DNA of 64,000 nucleotides from Leclercia adecarboxylata (lineage in GTDB: Bacteria > Pseudomonadota > Gammaproteobacteria > Enterobacterales > Enterobacteriaceae). Below the pieces are notes generated by a model. It was not told the origin of the DNA. It made no database searches and saw only the letters and a list, made by a program, of their open reading frames with translations. Shown one piece after another: positions 31,154 to 41,379 of the stretch. The position numbers were made by a program, and so were the translations under genes. Location of the stretch: positions 1,922,001 through 1,986,000 of the forward strand of contig NZ_CP098325.1 in the NCBI RefSeq assembly GCF_023639785.1. The letters run 5' to 3'. Position 1 is the stretch's first letter. Each line of letters opens with the position of its first letter.

Positions 31154-31490
31154 TTTGCACACTCGGTATATCAGATGTAATTGACTGAAAGCATAAATTA
31201 AAAAAGTAAAATACAACAGTCAACGCGCGGAGGAAATTAAAAATGAAACGCTATTTTTATTTTTAATGAAAGGGGTGTTTCATTTTTCAAAATCACCCAA
31301 AAGTCTGAGTTTTTTTGTGGGAATCCATAGGAATCATCGGGTTAGCATTTAAGGGGGAAGAGTCTTAAAAGCTAAAAAATAAAATTGCTTACACGATTCA
31401 CCGTTTTTTTAGCGCGAATAAATATGACAGTATAAATACGCAGTAGGAGTTTCTTAAAACCCGTTCATATATCATAAAAGGATTGTTTCG
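31154..31490. promoter_or_regulatory. ppsR-ppsA divergent promoter region with Cra-like site
   Basis: An AT-rich 337-base gap. A Cra-like half-conserved site GGTGAATCGTGTAA (minus-strand reading, 31389-31402) lies upstream of a TATAAATA -10-like element at about 31431, fitting Cra activation of ppsA as in E. coli. An inverted repeat AATGAAA/TTTCATT is at 31266-31284. Confidence 0.5.
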
Positions 31491-33869
31491 ATGTCCAACA
31501 ATGGCTCGTCACCGCTGGTGCTTTGGTATAACCAACTCGGCATGAATGATGTAGACAGAGTTGGAGGCAAAAATGCCTCCCTGGGTGAAATGATTACAAA
31601 TCTGTCCAGTATGGGTGTCTCCGTACCGAATGGATTTGCTACCACCGCCGATGCTTTTAACTATTTTCTGGATCAAAGCGGCGTAAACCAGCGCATTTAC
31701 GAACTACTGGATAACACGGACATTGATGATGTCTCTGAGCTTGCAAAAGCCGGGACGCAAATCCGCCAGTGGATCATCGACACACCTTTCCAGCCTGAGC
31801 TGGAAAAAGCCATTCACGACGCCTATAACCAGCTCTCCGCTGATGATGCTCAGGCCTCCTTTGCCGTGCGCTCCTCCGCCACCGCTGAAGATATGCCGGA
31901 TGCCTCCTTTGCCGGTCAGCAGGAGACCTTCCTTAACGTACAGGGCTACGACGCCGTGCTGGTGGCGGTAAAACATGTGTTTGCTTCCCTGTTTAACGAC
32001 CGCGCCATCTCTTACCGCGTGCATCAGGGTTACGACCACCGCGGCGTTGCGCTGTCAGCGGGCGTGCAGCGCATGGTGCGTTCGGATCTGGCTTCATCAG
32101 GCGTGATGTTCTCTATTGATACCGAATCGGGTTTTGATCAGGTGGTCTTTATCACCTCCGCCTGGGGTCTGGGCGAGATGGTGGTGCAGGGGGCGGTCAA
32201 CCCTGACGAATTCTATGTTCACAAGCCAACCCTGGCAGCGGATCGCCCGGCTATCGTGCGTCGCACCATGGGCTCGAAAAAAATCCGTATGATTTACGCC
32301 CCGACGCAGGAGCACGGCAAGCAGGTGCGCATTGAAGATGTGCCGCAGGAGCAGTGCGACCGCTTCTCGCTCACCGATGCCGAAGTGCAGGAGCTGGCGA
32401 AGCAGGCGGTGCAGATTGAGAAACACTACGGCCGTCCGATGGATATCGAATGGGCTAAAGACGGCAACACCGGCAAGCTGTTCATCGTTCAGGCACGTCC
32501 GGAAACCGTCCGCTCCCGCGGCCAGGTGATGGAGCGTTATACCCTGCATGCTCAGGGCAAAATCATCGCTGAAGGGCGTGCCATCGGCCACCGCATCGGC
32601 GCAGGCCCGGTGAAAGTGATCCACGACATCAGCGAAATGAACCGTATCCAGCCCGGCGACGTGCTGGTTACCGACATGACCGACCCGGACTGGGAACCGA
32701 TCATGAAAAAGGCGGCAGCGATTGTTACCAACCGTGGCGGACGTACCTGTCATGCGGCGATCATCGCCCGTGAGCTGGGTATTCCGGCAGTTGTAGGCTG
32801 CGGTGATGCTACCGAACGCATGAAAGACGATGAGAACGTCACCGTCTCCTGCGCCGAAGGTGACACCGGTTACGTCTACGCCGAACTGCTGGACTTCAGC
32901 GTGAAGAGTTCAAGCGTTGATACCATGCCGGACCTGCCGCTGAAGATCATGATGAACGTCGGCAACCCTGACCGTGCCTTTGACTTCGCCTGTCTGCCAA
33001 ACGAAGGCGTTGGCCTGGCGCGTCTGGAGTTCATCATCAACCGTATGATTGGGGTCCACCCGCGTGCGCTGCTGGAGTTCGACGATCAGACTCCGCAGCT
33101 GCAAAAAGAAATTCGCGAGATGATGAAGGGCTACGACTCGCCGAAAGAGTTCTACGTCGGCCGTCTGACCGAAGGGATTGCGACCCTGGGCGCTGCCTTC
33201 TTCCCGAAACGCGTGATCGTGCGTCTCTCCGACTTCAAATCTAACGAGTACGCCAACCTGGTGGGCGGCGAGCGTTACGAGCCGGAAGAAGAGAACCCGA
33301 TGCTGGGCTTCCGTGGCGCCGGTCGTTATGTCTCTGACAGCTTCCGCGACTGCTTTGCCCTGGAGTGCGAGGCGGTGAAACGCGTGCGTAACGAGATGGG
33401 CCTGACCAACGTCGAGATCATGGTGCCGTTCGTGCGTACCGTGGATCAGGCGAAAGCGGTGGTTGACGAGCTGGCGCGTCAGGGGCTGAAGCGCGGCGAG
33501 AATGGGCTCAAAATCATCATGATGTGTGAGATCCCATCCAACGCCCTGCTGGCAGAACAGTTCCTTGAGCACTTCGACGGCTTCTCTATCGGTTCGAACG
33601 ATATGACACAGCTGGCGCTGGGTCTGGATCGCGACTCCGGCGTGGTCTCCGCGCTGTTTGATGAGCGTAACGAGGCGGTGAAAGCGCTGCTGTCGATGGC
33701 CATCCGTGCCGCGAAGAAACAGGGCAAGTACGTCGGCATCTGTGGCCAGGGTCCGTCCGACCATGAAGACTTTGCCGCATGGCTGATGGAAGAGGGGATC
33801 GACAGCCTGTCCCTGAACCCGGACACCGTGGTGCAAACCTGGCTGAGCCTGGCCGAACTGAAGAAGTAA
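31491..33869 (+). CDS. ppsA: phosphoenolpyruvate synthase
   Basis: A 792-residue enzyme making PEP from pyruvate and ATP for gluconeogenesis. Domains in order: N-terminal ATP-grasp ([10 protein letters not shown] at 23, [22 protein letters not shown]), swivelling phospho-His domain ([21 protein letters not shown], with the catalytic His and the Thr targeted by PpsR), and C-terminal PEP-binding TIM barrel ([18 protein letters not shown] and [14 protein letters not shown]). Same length as E. coli. Paired with its regulator ppsR. Confidence 0.97.
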   Translation: MSNNGSSPLVLWYNQLGMNDVDRVGGKNASLGEMITNLSSMGVSVPNGFATTADAFNYFLDQSGVNQRIYELLDNTDIDDVSELAKAGTQIRQWIIDTPFQPELEKAIHDAYNQLSADDAQASFAVRSSATAEDMPDASFAGQQETFLNVQGYDAVLVAVKHVFASLFNDRAISYRVHQGYDHRGVALSAGVQRMVRSDLASSGVMFSIDTESGFDQVVFITSAWGLGEMVVQGAVNPDEFYVHKPTLAADRPAIVRRTMGSKKIRMIYAPTQEHGKQVRIEDVPQEQCDRFSLTDAEVQELAKQAVQIEKHYGRPMDIEWAKDGNTGKLFIVQARPETVRSRGQVMERYTLHAQGKIIAEGRAIGHRIGAGPVKVIHDISEMNRIQPGDVLVTDMTDPDWEPIMKKAAAIVTNRGGRTCHAAIIARELGIPAVVGCGDATERMKDDENVTVSCAEGDTGYVYAELLDFSVKSSSVDTMPDLPLKIMMNVGNPDRAFDFACLPNEGVGLARLEFIINRMIGVHPRALLEFDDQTPQLQKEIREMMKGYDSPKEFYVGRLTEGIATLGAAFFPKRVIVRLSDFKSNEYANLVGGERYEPEEENPMLGFRGAGRYVSDSFRDCFALECEAVKRVRNEMGLTNVEIMVPFVRTVDQAKAVVDELARQGLKRGENGLKIIMMCEIPSNALLAEQFLEHFDGFSIGSNDMTQLALGLDRDSGVVSALFDERNEAVKALLSMAIRAAKKQGKYVGICGQGPSDHEDFAAWLMEEGIDSLSLNPDTVVQTWLSLAELKK

Positions 33870-33878
33870 TCCTCCCGG

Positions 33879-33905
33879 GCCCCTTCCACGCGGAAGGGGC
33901 TTTTT
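33879..33905 (+). terminator. ppsA terminator
   Basis: GCCCCTTCC/GGAAGGGGC around ACGC followed by TTTTT. Confidence 0.9.
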
Positions 33906-33982
33906 CCTGCCATCCCCCGCCGTCTTTATTTCTTTTTCAAAATCATCGCTGTATTGCTTAACGATTGTGCCAAAAAATGGAT

Positions 33983-34091
33983 AAAAAAAAGCCCATCGTG
34001 GGAGATGGGCAAAGACTACACACAGCAATTCGTTGTTTCACTCAGGGGATTTCCATGCTTATAAATCAAGGTGTTGTTGATTCATAACCGT
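33983..34091 (-). ncRNA. rprA: RprA small regulatory RNA
   Basis: The minus strand starts ACGGTTATGAATCAACA, continues through ATTTATAAGCATGGAAATCC and CCTGAGTGAAACAACGAATT, and ends with the terminator GCCCATCTCCCACGATGGGC plus eight Us. This is almost base for base E. coli RprA except in the 5' loop. With Hfq it activates rpoS translation and represses targets such as csgD. It lies between ppsA and ydiK as in E. coli. Confidence 0.95.
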
Positions 34092-34119
34092 GACCTAATA
34101 GTAGGCATAGCCAATTTTT

Positions 34120-34140
34120 GCGTCGATCAGATTCGTCTCA
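34120..34140 (-). promoter_or_regulatory. RcsB box of rprA
   Basis: GAGACGAATCTGATCGACGC on the minus strand, centred about 40 bases upstream of the RprA 5' end, matches the RcsB-activated element of E. coli rprA. It links RprA to envelope stress. Confidence 0.7.
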
Positions 34141-34247
34141 ATAGTTTAAAAAGCATGAAGAATTTATGAAGTAGATTGAAGTAATTAGCGGCAGGAAAGG
34201 CTTTAGTACTGCTTAAGGTAAAACCAATTGATAAGTGATGCTTAACA

Positions 34248-34271
34248 TTCTGGTGGGCGAACCCACCAGAA
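34248..34271 (-). terminator. hairpin downstream of ydiK
   Basis: TTCTGGTGGG/CCCACCAGAA around CGAA, directly after the ydiK stop; weak U content on the minus strand. Confidence 0.5.
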
Positions 34272-34279
34272 CGGAAGCG

Positions 34280-35392
34280 CTACTGTTTCGGCTCGTTTGT
34301 CTCGTTAAGCGTGGCAAGCAGGACATCGGGATCGGTTGGCGGCAGCGGGACTTCATGCACCCACGCGGAGAAGAGTCGCCAGGAGACGGCCAGCAGCACC
34401 GGACCGATAAACAGACCGATCATCCCAAAGGCAATCAAGCCGCCAATAACGCCGGAGAGGATCAGAATCAGCGGCAGGTCGGCACCCATGCGGATCAGTA
34501 TCGGACGAATCACGTTATCCATCGTCCCCACCACGCAGCTCCAGACCAGCAGGAAAGTGCCCCAGGTGGTATCGCCGCTCCAGTAGAGCCAGATAATCGC
34601 CGGAACCAGCACCAGCAACGGCCCCAGCTGCATCAGGCAGGTTAACAGCATCAGCACCGTAAAGAGAGTGGCATAAGGCACGCCAGCGATTGCCAGCCCA
34701 ATACCGCCCAGCACCGATTGCACCAGCGCTGTCACCACCACCCCTAACGCCACAGCACGCACCGCCTGCGCCGCCAGCAGCATCGCCGCGTCGCCGCGCG
34801 CCGAGGCCAGCCGGGTGGCGAAATGACGCACCCCAAGGGCGACCTGCTCGCCGCGCCAGTAGAGCAGGGCGCTGAACAGCAGCATCAGCACGCAGTGCAC
34901 AACAAAGCGGCCAAGATGGGCCGCGGTACCAACAAACCAGGTGGTGGTGGCGCCAATATAGGGGCGCACTTTCGCCATAATGGCGCTGCCGCCCATATCC
35001 AGCAGGTTGTGCCAGCCGGCATAGAGCTTATCGCCAATCAGCGGGATGTCGTTTAGCCAGCCCAGCTCCGGCAACGTCATATCGCCGCTGGTGATGCTGG
35101 TGATGAGCGGGCCACTGCCGTCCACCAGGCTGTTCACCAGTAACGCGACCGGGATGACAAACAGCAGCACCAGCAGCAGGGTCATCACCAGTACCGCCAG
35201 CGTGCGGCGACCAAACAGCAAACGCTCCAGGCGAATGAACAGCGGCCAGGTCGCGATCACTACGGTTCCCGCCCATGCGAAGCCAAGAATAAAGGGTTGA
35301 ACAATCCACAGACACGCAATAATCATGATTGCAAGGAACAGCACCGACAGCAAAATTTGTGCAACGTCCCTGGGCTGATGTCGATTGACCAT
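34280..35392 (-). CDS. ydiK: YdiK, AI-2E family transporter
   Basis: A 370-residue inner-membrane protein of the AI-2 exporter (TqsA/PerM) superfamily with about eight membrane helices: two N-terminal pairs (residues about 12-45 and 60-85), a central cytosolic or periplasmic stretch, then helices from 150 on. It ends in a short polar tail. The PILIRMGADLPLILILSGVIGGLIAFGMIGLFIGPVLLA segment (broken here across residues) is family-typical. Substrate unknown. Divergent from ydiJ. Confidence 0.92.
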   Translation of the reverse strand: MVNRHQPRDVAQILLSVLFLAIMIIACLWIVQPFILGFAWAGTVVIATWPLFIRLERLLFGRRTLAVLVMTLLLVLLFVIPVALLVNSLVDGSGPLITSITSGDMTLPELGWLNDIPLIGDKLYAGWHNLLDMGGSAIMAKVRPYIGATTTWFVGTAAHLGRFVVHCVLMLLFSALLYWRGEQVALGVRHFATRLASARGDAAMLLAAQAVRAVALGVVVTALVQSVLGGIGLAIAGVPYATLFTVLMLLTCLMQLGPLLVLVPAIIWLYWSGDTTWGTFLLVWSCVVGTMDNVIRPILIRMGADLPLILILSGVIGGLIAFGMIGLFIGPVLLAVSWRLFSAWVHEVPLPPTDPDVLLATLNETNEPKQ

Positions 35393-35597
35393 AAATGAAT
35401 TTCACCTTTTAAGAACACCGGCAGACCGGCGAGAATATGAAACCGCATCACAATAATCATTAGTGATTTCAGCGATTTTTAACAGGCAGATTCTGCCTGT
35501 AATTCTGTCGGGCGGATACGTTTAAAATGTGATAAAAATGTGAGACACAACGCAAACGATTATCTACAACTATTCAGATTGGGCAGGGTCGACAGTA
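35393..35597. promoter_or_regulatory. ydiK-ydiJ divergent promoter region
   Basis: AT-rich, about 200 bases. ACGCAAACGATTAT at 35550-35563 resembles one half of a PurR site, but the second half is poor; treat as weak. Confidence 0.3.
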
Positions 35598-38500
35598 ATG
35601 ATCCCACAAATTTCTCAGGCACCCGGCGTCGTTCAGCTGGTGCTGAATTTTTTGCAGGCACTGGAGCAACAGGGTTTTACCGGCGATACCGCCACACGTT
35701 ATGCCGACAGGCTGACGATGGCGACCGACAACAGTATCTACCAGCTACTTCCCGATGCAGTCGTTTTTCCCCGTTCTACCGCTGATGTGGCGCTTCTTGC
35801 CCGTCTGGCGTCCCAGGAGCGTTTCGCTTCATTAATCTTTACTCCTCGCGGCGGCGGTACCGGCACCAACGGCCAGGCGCTGAACACGGGGATCGTTGTC
35901 GACATGTCCCGCTACATGAACCGCATCATTGAGATCAACCCGGAAGAGGGCTGGGTGCGGGTGGAAGCCGGCGTGATCAAGGATCAGCTGAACCAGTACC
36001 TGAAGCCCTACGGCTATTTTTTTGCCCCGGAGCTGTCGACCAGTAACCGCGCCACCCTCGGCGGGATGATCAATACCGACGCCTCCGGCCAGGGATCGCT
36101 GGTGTACGGTAAAACCTCCGATCACGTCCTTGGCGTGCGTGCTGTGCTGCTGGGGGGCGATATCCTCGATACCCAGCCGATGCCGGTTCAGCTTGCCGAA
36201 ACGCTGGGGAAAGACAACACCACCACCGGGCGCATCTACCGCACCGTGCTGGAGCGCTGCCGCGACAACCGTCAGCTGATTATCGATAAATTCCCGAAAC
36301 TGAACCGCTTCCTGACCGGCTACGATCTGCGTCATGTCTTTAATGACGATCTCAGCCAGTTCGATTTAACCCGCATCCTTACCGGCTCTGAAGGAACGCT
36401 GGCCTTTATCACCGAGGCGCGTCTCGACATCACCCGCCTGCCGAAAGTGCGCCGCCTGGTGAATGTGAAGTACAACTCCTTCGACTCCGCGCTGCGTAAT
36501 GCGCCCTTTATGGTGGATGCCCGCGCGCTGTCGGTAGAAACCGTCGACTCCAAAGTCCTCAACCTGGCCCGGGAAGATATCGTCTGGCACTCGGTCAGCG
36601 AGCTGATCGCCGACGTGCCTGACAAAGAGATGCTCGGTCTGAACATCGTCGAGTTTGCCGGCGATGACGCCGAGCTTATCGAAAGCCAGGTTGAAAACCT
36701 CTGCCAGCGCCTCGACGAGCTTATCGCCCGGGGCGAGGGCGGAGTGATTGGCTGGCAGCTGTGTAACGATCTCGCTGGCATCGAGCGTATCTATGCCATG
36801 CGTAAAAAAGCGGTGGGTCTGCTGGGGAACGCCAAAGGGGCGGCCAAGCCGATTCCCTTTGCCGAAGATACCTGCGTGCCGCCGGAAAACCTGGCGGACT
36901 ATATCGTTGAGTTCCGCGCGCTGCTGGACGGCCACGGGCTGAGCTACGGCATGTTCGGCCATGTCGACGCCGGGGTGCTGCACGTGCGCCCGGCGCTGGA
37001 TATGTGCGATCCGCAGCAGGAGATCCTGATGAAGCAGATCTCCGACGAGGTGGTGGCGCTCACCGCGAAGTACGGCGGCCTGTTGTGGGGCGAGCACGGG
37101 AAGGGGTTCCGCGCGGAGTACAGTCCGGCCTTCTTTGGCGAGCAGCTGTACGGCGAGCTGCGCAAAATCAAAGCCGCTTTTGACCCGGACAACCGCCTCA
37201 ACCCCGGTAAAATCTGCCCGCCGGAAGGCCTTGATACGCCGATGATGCAGGTGGATGCGGTCAAGCGCGGCACCTTCGATCGTCAGATCCCTATCGCCGT
37301 GCGCGCCTCCTGGCGCGGCGCCATGGAGTGTAACGGCAACGGCCTGTGTTTTAACTTCGATGCGAAAAGCCCGATGTGTCCGTCGATGAAAATCACCAGC
37401 AACCGTATTCACTCCCCGAAAGGGCGTGCGACCCTGGTACGCGAGTGGCTGCGTCTGCTGGCTGACCGTGGCGTGGATCCGCTGGCGCTGGAAAAAGAGC
37501 TGCCGGAAAAACGCGCCAGCCTGCGTACCCTGGTCGAACGCACCCGCAACAGCTGGCATGCGCGCAAAGGGGAATATGATTTCTCCCACGAGGTGAAGGA
37601 GGCGATGTCGGGCTGTCTGGCCTGTAAGGCCTGCTCCACCCAGTGCCCGATTAAGATCGACGTGCCGGAGTTTCGCTCGCGCTTCCTGCAGCTCTATCAC
37701 AGCCGCTATCTGCGCCCGATGCGCGATCATCTGGTGGCAACGGTAGAGAGTTATGCCCCGCTGATGGCCCGCGCGCCGCGCACCTTTAACTTCTTTATCA
37801 ACCAGCCGCTGGTGCGCAAACTTTCTGAGAAGCATATCGGCATGATCGACCTGCCGCTGCTCTCCACGCCGTCCCTGCAGCGTCAGATGGTCGGACACCG
37901 CTCCGCCAATCTGACGCTCGAGCAGCTGGAAGCCCTGAGCGACGAACAAAAAGCGAAAACCGTGCTGGTGGTGCAGGATCCGTTTACCAGCTATTACGAT
38001 GCGCAGGTGGTGGCCGATTTTATCCGTCTGGCCGAGCGGCTGGGGTATCAGCCGGTGCTGCTGCCGTTCTCGCCCAACGGCAAAGCGCAGCACATTAAAG
38101 GCTTCCTTAACCGCTTTGCGAAAACGGCGCAAAAGACCTCGGACTTCCTTAGCCGGGTGGCGGAGTTGGGTATGCCGATGGTGGGCGTCGATCCGGCGCT
38201 GGTGCTCTGCTATCGCGACGAGTACAAACAGACTCTCGGCGACAAGCGCGGCGACTTCCACGTGATGCTGGTGCATGAGTGGCTGCCCTCCGTTGTCAGC
38301 ACGCAAACCGTGCCGGAGACCAGCGGCGAGCCGTGGTATCTGTTCGGCCACTGCACCGAAGTGACCGCGCTGCCGGGGGCACCTGCGCAGTGGGCCGCGA
38401 TCTTCGCCCGCTTCGGCGCGAAGCTGGAGAGCGTCAGCGTCGGCTGTTGTGGCATGGCCGGGACCTACGGGCACGAGGTGGTGAACCATGCGAACTCGCT

Positions 38501-38654
38501 CGGGATCTACGAGCTCTCCTGGCATCAGGCGATGCAGCGTCTGCCGCGAAACCGCTGTCTGGCGACCGGCTACTCCTGCCGCAGCCAGGTTAAACGCGTT
38601 GAGGGCAGCGGCGTCCGCCATCCACTGCAGGCCTTACTGGAGATTATGGGATGA
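35598..38654 (+). CDS. ydiJ: YdiJ, FAD-linked D-2-hydroxyacid (2-hydroxyglutarate) dehydrogenase
   Basis: A 1018-residue flavoprotein fused to an iron-sulfur domain, as in E. coli. The N-terminal FAD_binding_4 domain ([18 protein letters not shown] near 80; [16 protein letters not shown] near 155) is followed by the FAD-oxidase C-terminal domain. Then comes a ferredoxin-like [12 protein letters not shown] cluster motif near residue 673 and a GlpC-like CCG-type domain ([14 protein letters not shown] near 950). It oxidises D-2-hydroxyglutarate or related acids. A poor ribosome site and alternative start are possible, but [10 protein letters not shown] matches E. coli. It overlaps menI by four bases. 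Confidence 0.94.
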   Translation: MIPQISQAPGVVQLVLNFLQALEQQGFTGDTATRYADRLTMATDNSIYQLLPDAVVFPRSTADVALLARLASQERFASLIFTPRGGGTGTNGQALNTGIVVDMSRYMNRIIEINPEEGWVRVEAGVIKDQLNQYLKPYGYFFAPELSTSNRATLGGMINTDASGQGSLVYGKTSDHVLGVRAVLLGGDILDTQPMPVQLAETLGKDNTTTGRIYRTVLERCRDNRQLIIDKFPKLNRFLTGYDLRHVFNDDLSQFDLTRILTGSEGTLAFITEARLDITRLPKVRRLVNVKYNSFDSALRNAPFMVDARALSVETVDSKVLNLAREDIVWHSVSELIADVPDKEMLGLNIVEFAGDDAELIESQVENLCQRLDELIARGEGGVIGWQLCNDLAGIERIYAMRKKAVGLLGNAKGAAKPIPFAEDTCVPPENLADYIVEFRALLDGHGLSYGMFGHVDAGVLHVRPALDMCDPQQEILMKQISDEVVALTAKYGGLLWGEHGKGFRAEYSPAFFGEQLYGELRKIKAAFDPDNRLNPGKICPPEGLDTPMMQVDAVKRGTFDRQIPIAVRASWRGAMECNGNGLCFNFDAKSPMCPSMKITSNRIHSPKGRATLVREWLRLLADRGVDPLALEKELPEKRASLRTLVERTRNSWHARKGEYDFSHEVKEAMSGCLACKACSTQCPIKIDVPEFRSRFLQLYHSRYLRPMRDHLVATVESYAPLMARAPRTFNFFINQPLVRKLSEKHIGMIDLPLLSTPSLQRQMVGHRSANLTLEQLEALSDEQKAKTVLVVQDPFTSYYDAQVVADFIRLAERLGYQPVLLPFSPNGKAQHIKGFLNRFAKTAQKTSDFLSRVAELGMPMVGVDPALVLCYRDEYKQTLGDKRGDFHVMLVHEWLPSVVSTQTVPETSGEPWYLFGHCTEVTALPGAPAQWAAIFARFGAKLESVSVGCCGMAGTYGHEVVNHANSLGIYELSWHQAMQRLPRNRCLATGYSCRSQVKRVEGSGVRHPLQALLEIMG

Positions 38655-39061
38655 TCTGGAAACGTGCGGTCACGTTGCAGGCGTTAAACGCCATGGGCGA
38701 CGGGAATATGGTGGGACTGCTGGACATCCAGTTTACCCGCATCGGCGAAGAGGAACTTGAAGCCACGATGCCGGTGGATAGCCGCACCCATCAGCCGTTT
38801 GGCCTGCTGCACGGCGGTGCCTCCGTGGTGCTGGCCGAAACCCTGGGCTCGGTGGCGGGCTATCTCTGCACCGAAGGGGAGCAGAAGGTGGTGGGGCTGG
38901 AGGTGAATGCCAACCACATTCGTGCCGTGCGCAGCGGCCGGGTGCGTGGCGTCTGTCGCGCGCTGCATACCGGCGGGCGTCATCAGGTGTGGCAGATTGA
39001 TATCTTCGATGAACAGCAGCGACTGTGCTGCTCGTCGCGGCTCACCACCGCTGTCGTCTGA
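38651..39061 (+). CDS. menI: 1,4-dihydroxy-2-naphthoyl-CoA hydrolase MenI (YdiI)
   Basis: A 136-residue hotdog-fold thioesterase of menaquinone biosynthesis. The catalytic segment [20 protein letters not shown] carries the Glu at about residue 63 and the conserved HGG turn. The start ATG overlaps the ydiJ stop (ATGGGATGA). Ends with a strong terminator. Confidence 0.95.
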   Translation: MIWKRAVTLQALNAMGDGNMVGLLDIQFTRIGEEELEATMPVDSRTHQPFGLLHGGASVVLAETLGSVAGYLCTEGEQKVVGLEVNANHIRAVRSGRVRGVCRALHTGGRHQVWQIDIFDEQQRLCCSSRLTTAVV

Positions 39062-39062
39062 A

Positions 39063-39088
39063 AAAAAGGCCGCGAATGCGGCCTTTTT
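39063..39088 (+). terminator. menI terminator
   Basis: AAAAAGGCCGC/GCGGCCTTTTT around GAAT. Confidence 0.9.
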
Positions 39089-39205
39089 GCTTTTCCATCC
39101 CGTTGAAATACCGCTGCTTACCGACCGGCCGCAAGAAATGTTAATTCGCGCCCTGAGATCTATGAGACGATTCCTATGCTCCTTCAAGAGCTAAGCCATA
39201 TTGAG

Positions 39206-39280
39206 TGCCGGAGATAAGCGCCGGATGGAGCAAGAAGCCCTTAAGATTACCCCTGGTAGTCTTAAGGGCTTTCTTTTTTG
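39206..39280 (+). ncRNA. candidate small RNA, RydB position
   Basis: A strong intrinsic terminator, AGCCCTTAAGA/TCTTAAGGGCT with an 11-base loop followed by TTCTTTTTT (39236-39279), has no coding gene ahead of it. It is preceded by a small stem CCGG-N9-CCGG at 39209-39225. E. coli encodes RydB between menI and sufA on the equivalent strand. Shape and place fit, but I cannot confirm the sequence match. The 5' end is a guess; it could extend back to about 39165. Confidence 0.5.
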
Positions 39281-39283
39281 TAC

Positions 39284-39379
39284 TCAGTAATCGTTGTGTA
39301 TGTCCTGCATGGCAGACAGGATAACCAGACCGGTGGTGACGACGGCAACGACGGTGATGGTCACAAGTGCAATGAGCAT
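39284..39379 (-). CDS. putative 31-residue membrane peptide
   Basis: Begins MLIALVTITVVAVVTTGLV, almost entirely hydrophobic for the first 23 residues, and ends QDIHNDY. The ribosome site CGGAGGGGAA, right before the ATG, is the best in this area, which argues for real translation. It converges on the small RNA terminator. No known name. Confidence 0.6.
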   Translation of the reverse strand: MLIALVTITVVAVVTTGLVILSAMQDIHNDY

Positions 39380-39492
39380 TTCCCCTCCGTATGCTGCCCT
39401 TTTGCAGAAGCATAGCGCACCGGGAGGCGATCGCCTCAGTCATCCGACTGAGATTCGGAAAACGCTTACAACGGGATTGCACGCGGGTTTAC

Positions 39493-40134
39493 TCAATATT
39501 TGGTGGGGAGTTTGTTGATTTTAATCAGTCGTCCCTCTTCCATTTCCACGTAACCCCCAGCTTTCAGATCGGCCAGAATACGCATTACACCGCTACGCGA
39601 AAGCTGCGTTTTATCCCGGATATACCTCTCTGCGGTGATCCTTTTGCGAAAACTTTCATCCTCGTTCATCAGTTCCAGCAGATGTTTTCGGATCAGCTCA
39701 TAGGCCGTGGGCGTGCCCTCGGGCATGATGTGGTGGTAGAGCCGGTTATAGACAAACATCAGATGGCGGGACACTAATCCCCACAGATCCTGTTCTTTGC
39801 AGATCTCATTGACCTTATCGGCCGGAATAATGCCAATTTTGCACGGCTTAAGGGTTTTGAAATAGTCGTCAAAATAGATATCCGTCAGGTTCGCCAGGCC
39901 GAAAACCGCAGGGCTGGTGGCGGTCGACAGCAGCATATTGTTGCTACGGCGATAGAGTGCCACGCTCCCGTCAATTATCAGATAACAGATCCCCTGGCCC
40001 TTAATGCAGAAATCAAACCGCTCGCCGCGCTGAGCGTCGAGAAGGGTGGCGTAGGGTTGCAAATGGTTAATAAGTTCCTGTGACCAGGGGGAACCGCGCG
40101 GAACCGAACCGGGCGGCATTGTTGGCGATGACAT
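39493..40134 (-). CDS. CRP-like winged-helix regulator 1 (IprA/YaiV type)
   Basis: A 213-residue protein with an N-terminal cyclic-nucleotide-binding-like beta-barrel (about 15-125) and a C-terminal winged helix (about 145-205: RDKTQLSRSGVMRILADLKAGGYVEMEE). It resembles the enterobacterial IprA/YaiV family. The usual cNMP pocket (R-S-A motif) is not recognisable, so ligand binding is doubtful. It is a paralogue of the next gene upstream and transcribed the same way, 85 bases apart. Likely controls the adjacent fimbrial operon; that is inference. Confidence 0.75.
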   Translation of the reverse strand: MSSPTMPPGSVPRGSPWSQELINHLQPYATLLDAQRGERFDFCIKGQGICYLIIDGSVALYRRSNNMLLSTATSPAVFGLANLTDIYFDDYFKTLKPCKIGIIPADKVNEICKEQDLWGLVSRHLMFVYNRLYHHIMPEGTPTAYELIRKHLLELMNEDESFRKRITAERYIRDKTQLSRSGVMRILADLKAGGYVEMEEGRLIKINKLPTKY

Positions 40135-40219
40135 AACACAACCTGTAAGCTGAAGGTGGCCTGATGACGATGATTATAGTGCCACTCGGCTTAAAGAAGC
40201 GCGTGTTACGCCCTCCGGA

Positions 40220-40879
40220 TCAATATTTTTGTGGCAGATGGTGAATATCCAGCAGCACGCCTCGCTGCATGGTGATATACCCCCCCGTGCGTAACTCTGA
40301 CAGGATGCGCATGATACCGCTTCGGGAAAGATAGGTACGACTTTTGATATACGCCGCCGCGGTGGTGTTGAGCCGGACTGAATCCGGTTCCTGTAACAGC
40401 TCAACCAGCTGCACCCGAATAATGTCATACGCGGACAATTGCGATATTTGCGAGCAGTGTTCATATATCCGGGAAACCGTATAGATCAGCAGCCGGGAAA
40501 AGTGCTCCCATAACCCGTCATTGGCCACGATTTGATTAAATAATGCCAGCGGCATACGCGCCGCTTCAGAATCTTCCAGTGCTCTGGCATATAAATGCTC
40601 CGAACAGAGCTGGCTGCTTACGCCCAGGATAAAGGGCGCGGATTCTGAATTAAGCACCACGCTATCGCCACGGCGATGCAGCGCCACGCTGCCGCGTAAT
40701 AATAGCCAGCACTGCCGGACATCCGCTTCATAATAATGCACCACATCGCCTTTTTTAATCGCGATAGTCTCGGTAAAGGGACGAAGATGCGCTGTAAGTT
40801 TTTCTATGTCGGCAAAAGGTTTTAACGCCAGCGAAGATGTGTTGGGATCGGCCTTTACCGCCGTCATTCGGGTATTCAT
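40220..40879 (-). CDS. CRP-like winged-helix regulator 2 (IprA/YaiV type)
   Basis: A 219-residue paralogue of the downstream regulator. It has the same layout: barrel domain with HYYEADVRQCWLLLRGSVALHRRGD, then helix-turn-helix SRTYLSRSGIMRILSELRTGGYITM. The shared LSRSG-MRIL-L--GGY core shows duplication. It is divergent from the fimbrial pilin gene, with a 500-base gap carrying repeated palindromes. Target and ligand unknown. Confidence 0.75.
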   Translation of the reverse strand: MNTRMTAVKADPNTSSLALKPFADIEKLTAHLRPFTETIAIKKGDVVHYYEADVRQCWLLLRGSVALHRRGDSVVLNSESAPFILGVSSQLCSEHLYARALEDSEAARMPLALFNQIVANDGLWEHFSRLLIYTVSRIYEHCSQISQLSAYDIIRVQLVELLQEPDSVRLNTTAAAYIKSRTYLSRSGIMRILSELRTGGYITMQRGVLLDIHHLPQKY

Positions 40880-40968
40880 CAGGTGACCTCAATCTTAACA
40901 AATTGTCGATGCGTTATTACTGGGTAGGATTATCTTAAAAAGCATTGGCACAGGGAATATGAGGGTTT

Positions 40969-40984
40969 GGTCTAAAAATAGACC
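40969..40984. promoter_or_regulatory. palindrome GGTCTA-AAAA-TAGACC (site 1)
   Basis: Perfect six-base arms with a four-base spacer, 90 bases upstream of regulator 2. Shares the GTCTA-N4-TAGAC core with two further sites nearby. Confidence 0.6.
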
Positions 40985-41036
40985 GGACATAAGCATCTGA
41001 TTTTAACATGTTGATTGATATTTGTTTTTCCATCCA

Positions 41037-41050
41037 GTCTATTAATGGAC
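41037..41050. promoter_or_regulatory. palindrome GTCTA-TTAA-TGGAC (site 2)
   Basis: One mismatch in the right arm; same spacing as sites 1 and 3. Confidence 0.45.
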
Positions 41051-41151
41051 CGGATAAGGACAGACAAGATTACATTCATCAGGATGAGATGACTTTCCTG
41101 GTATAGCGTTAAATACCCGCGGTGACGCCAACGAAAACAGCCTGCCCCAAA

Positions 41152-41165
41152 GTCTACAACTAGAC
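41152..41165. promoter_or_regulatory. palindrome GTCTA-CAAC-TAGAC (site 3)
   Basis: Perfect five-base arms. Followed at 41164-41182 by a second inverted repeat, ACTCAAA/TTTGAGT with a five-base spacer, overlapping by two bases. About 215 bases upstream of the pilin start. Confidence 0.55.
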
Positions 41166-41222
41166 TCAAAAACAATTTGAGTTTGGATAAATCTTAATTT
41201 AAATTGCCGCCATGTGAATAAA

Positions 41223-41255
41223 AAACAGGCAGGGTCTTTTATAAACAGACAGGGT
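41223..41255 (+). repeat. direct repeat AAACAG[G/A]CAGGGT
   Basis: AAACAGGCAGGGT at 41223-41235 and AAACAGACAGGGT at 41243-41255, 20-base period (two helical turns), in the fimbrial leader/promoter. Confidence 0.55.
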
Positions 41256-41379
41256 TTTGTTTTTTTATTTGCACACAGGAACCAGCTAAACGGGCATACA
41301 AAAATAAAAGGTGATGCACACCTTGAGGATGCTTTTGCCCAAAAAATGGTGATGACAAATGATATTAAGGAAAAATATT

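Noticed and set aside
35550..35563. PurR-like site upstream of ydiJ/ydiK
   Set aside because: Only the ACGCAAACG half matches; the second half of the palindrome is poor, so I do not call it a site.
36366..38621. 751-codon open frame antisense to ydiJ
   Set aside because: Shadow of the GC-rich ydiJ gene; the translation is rich in Arg, His and Gln without domain features.
40880..41379. Possible invertible fimbrial switch
   Set aside because: Inverted repeats here are short (5-7 bases) with 4-5 base spacers, not a pair flanking a promoter-sized segment, and no fimB/fimE-type recombinase is nearby.
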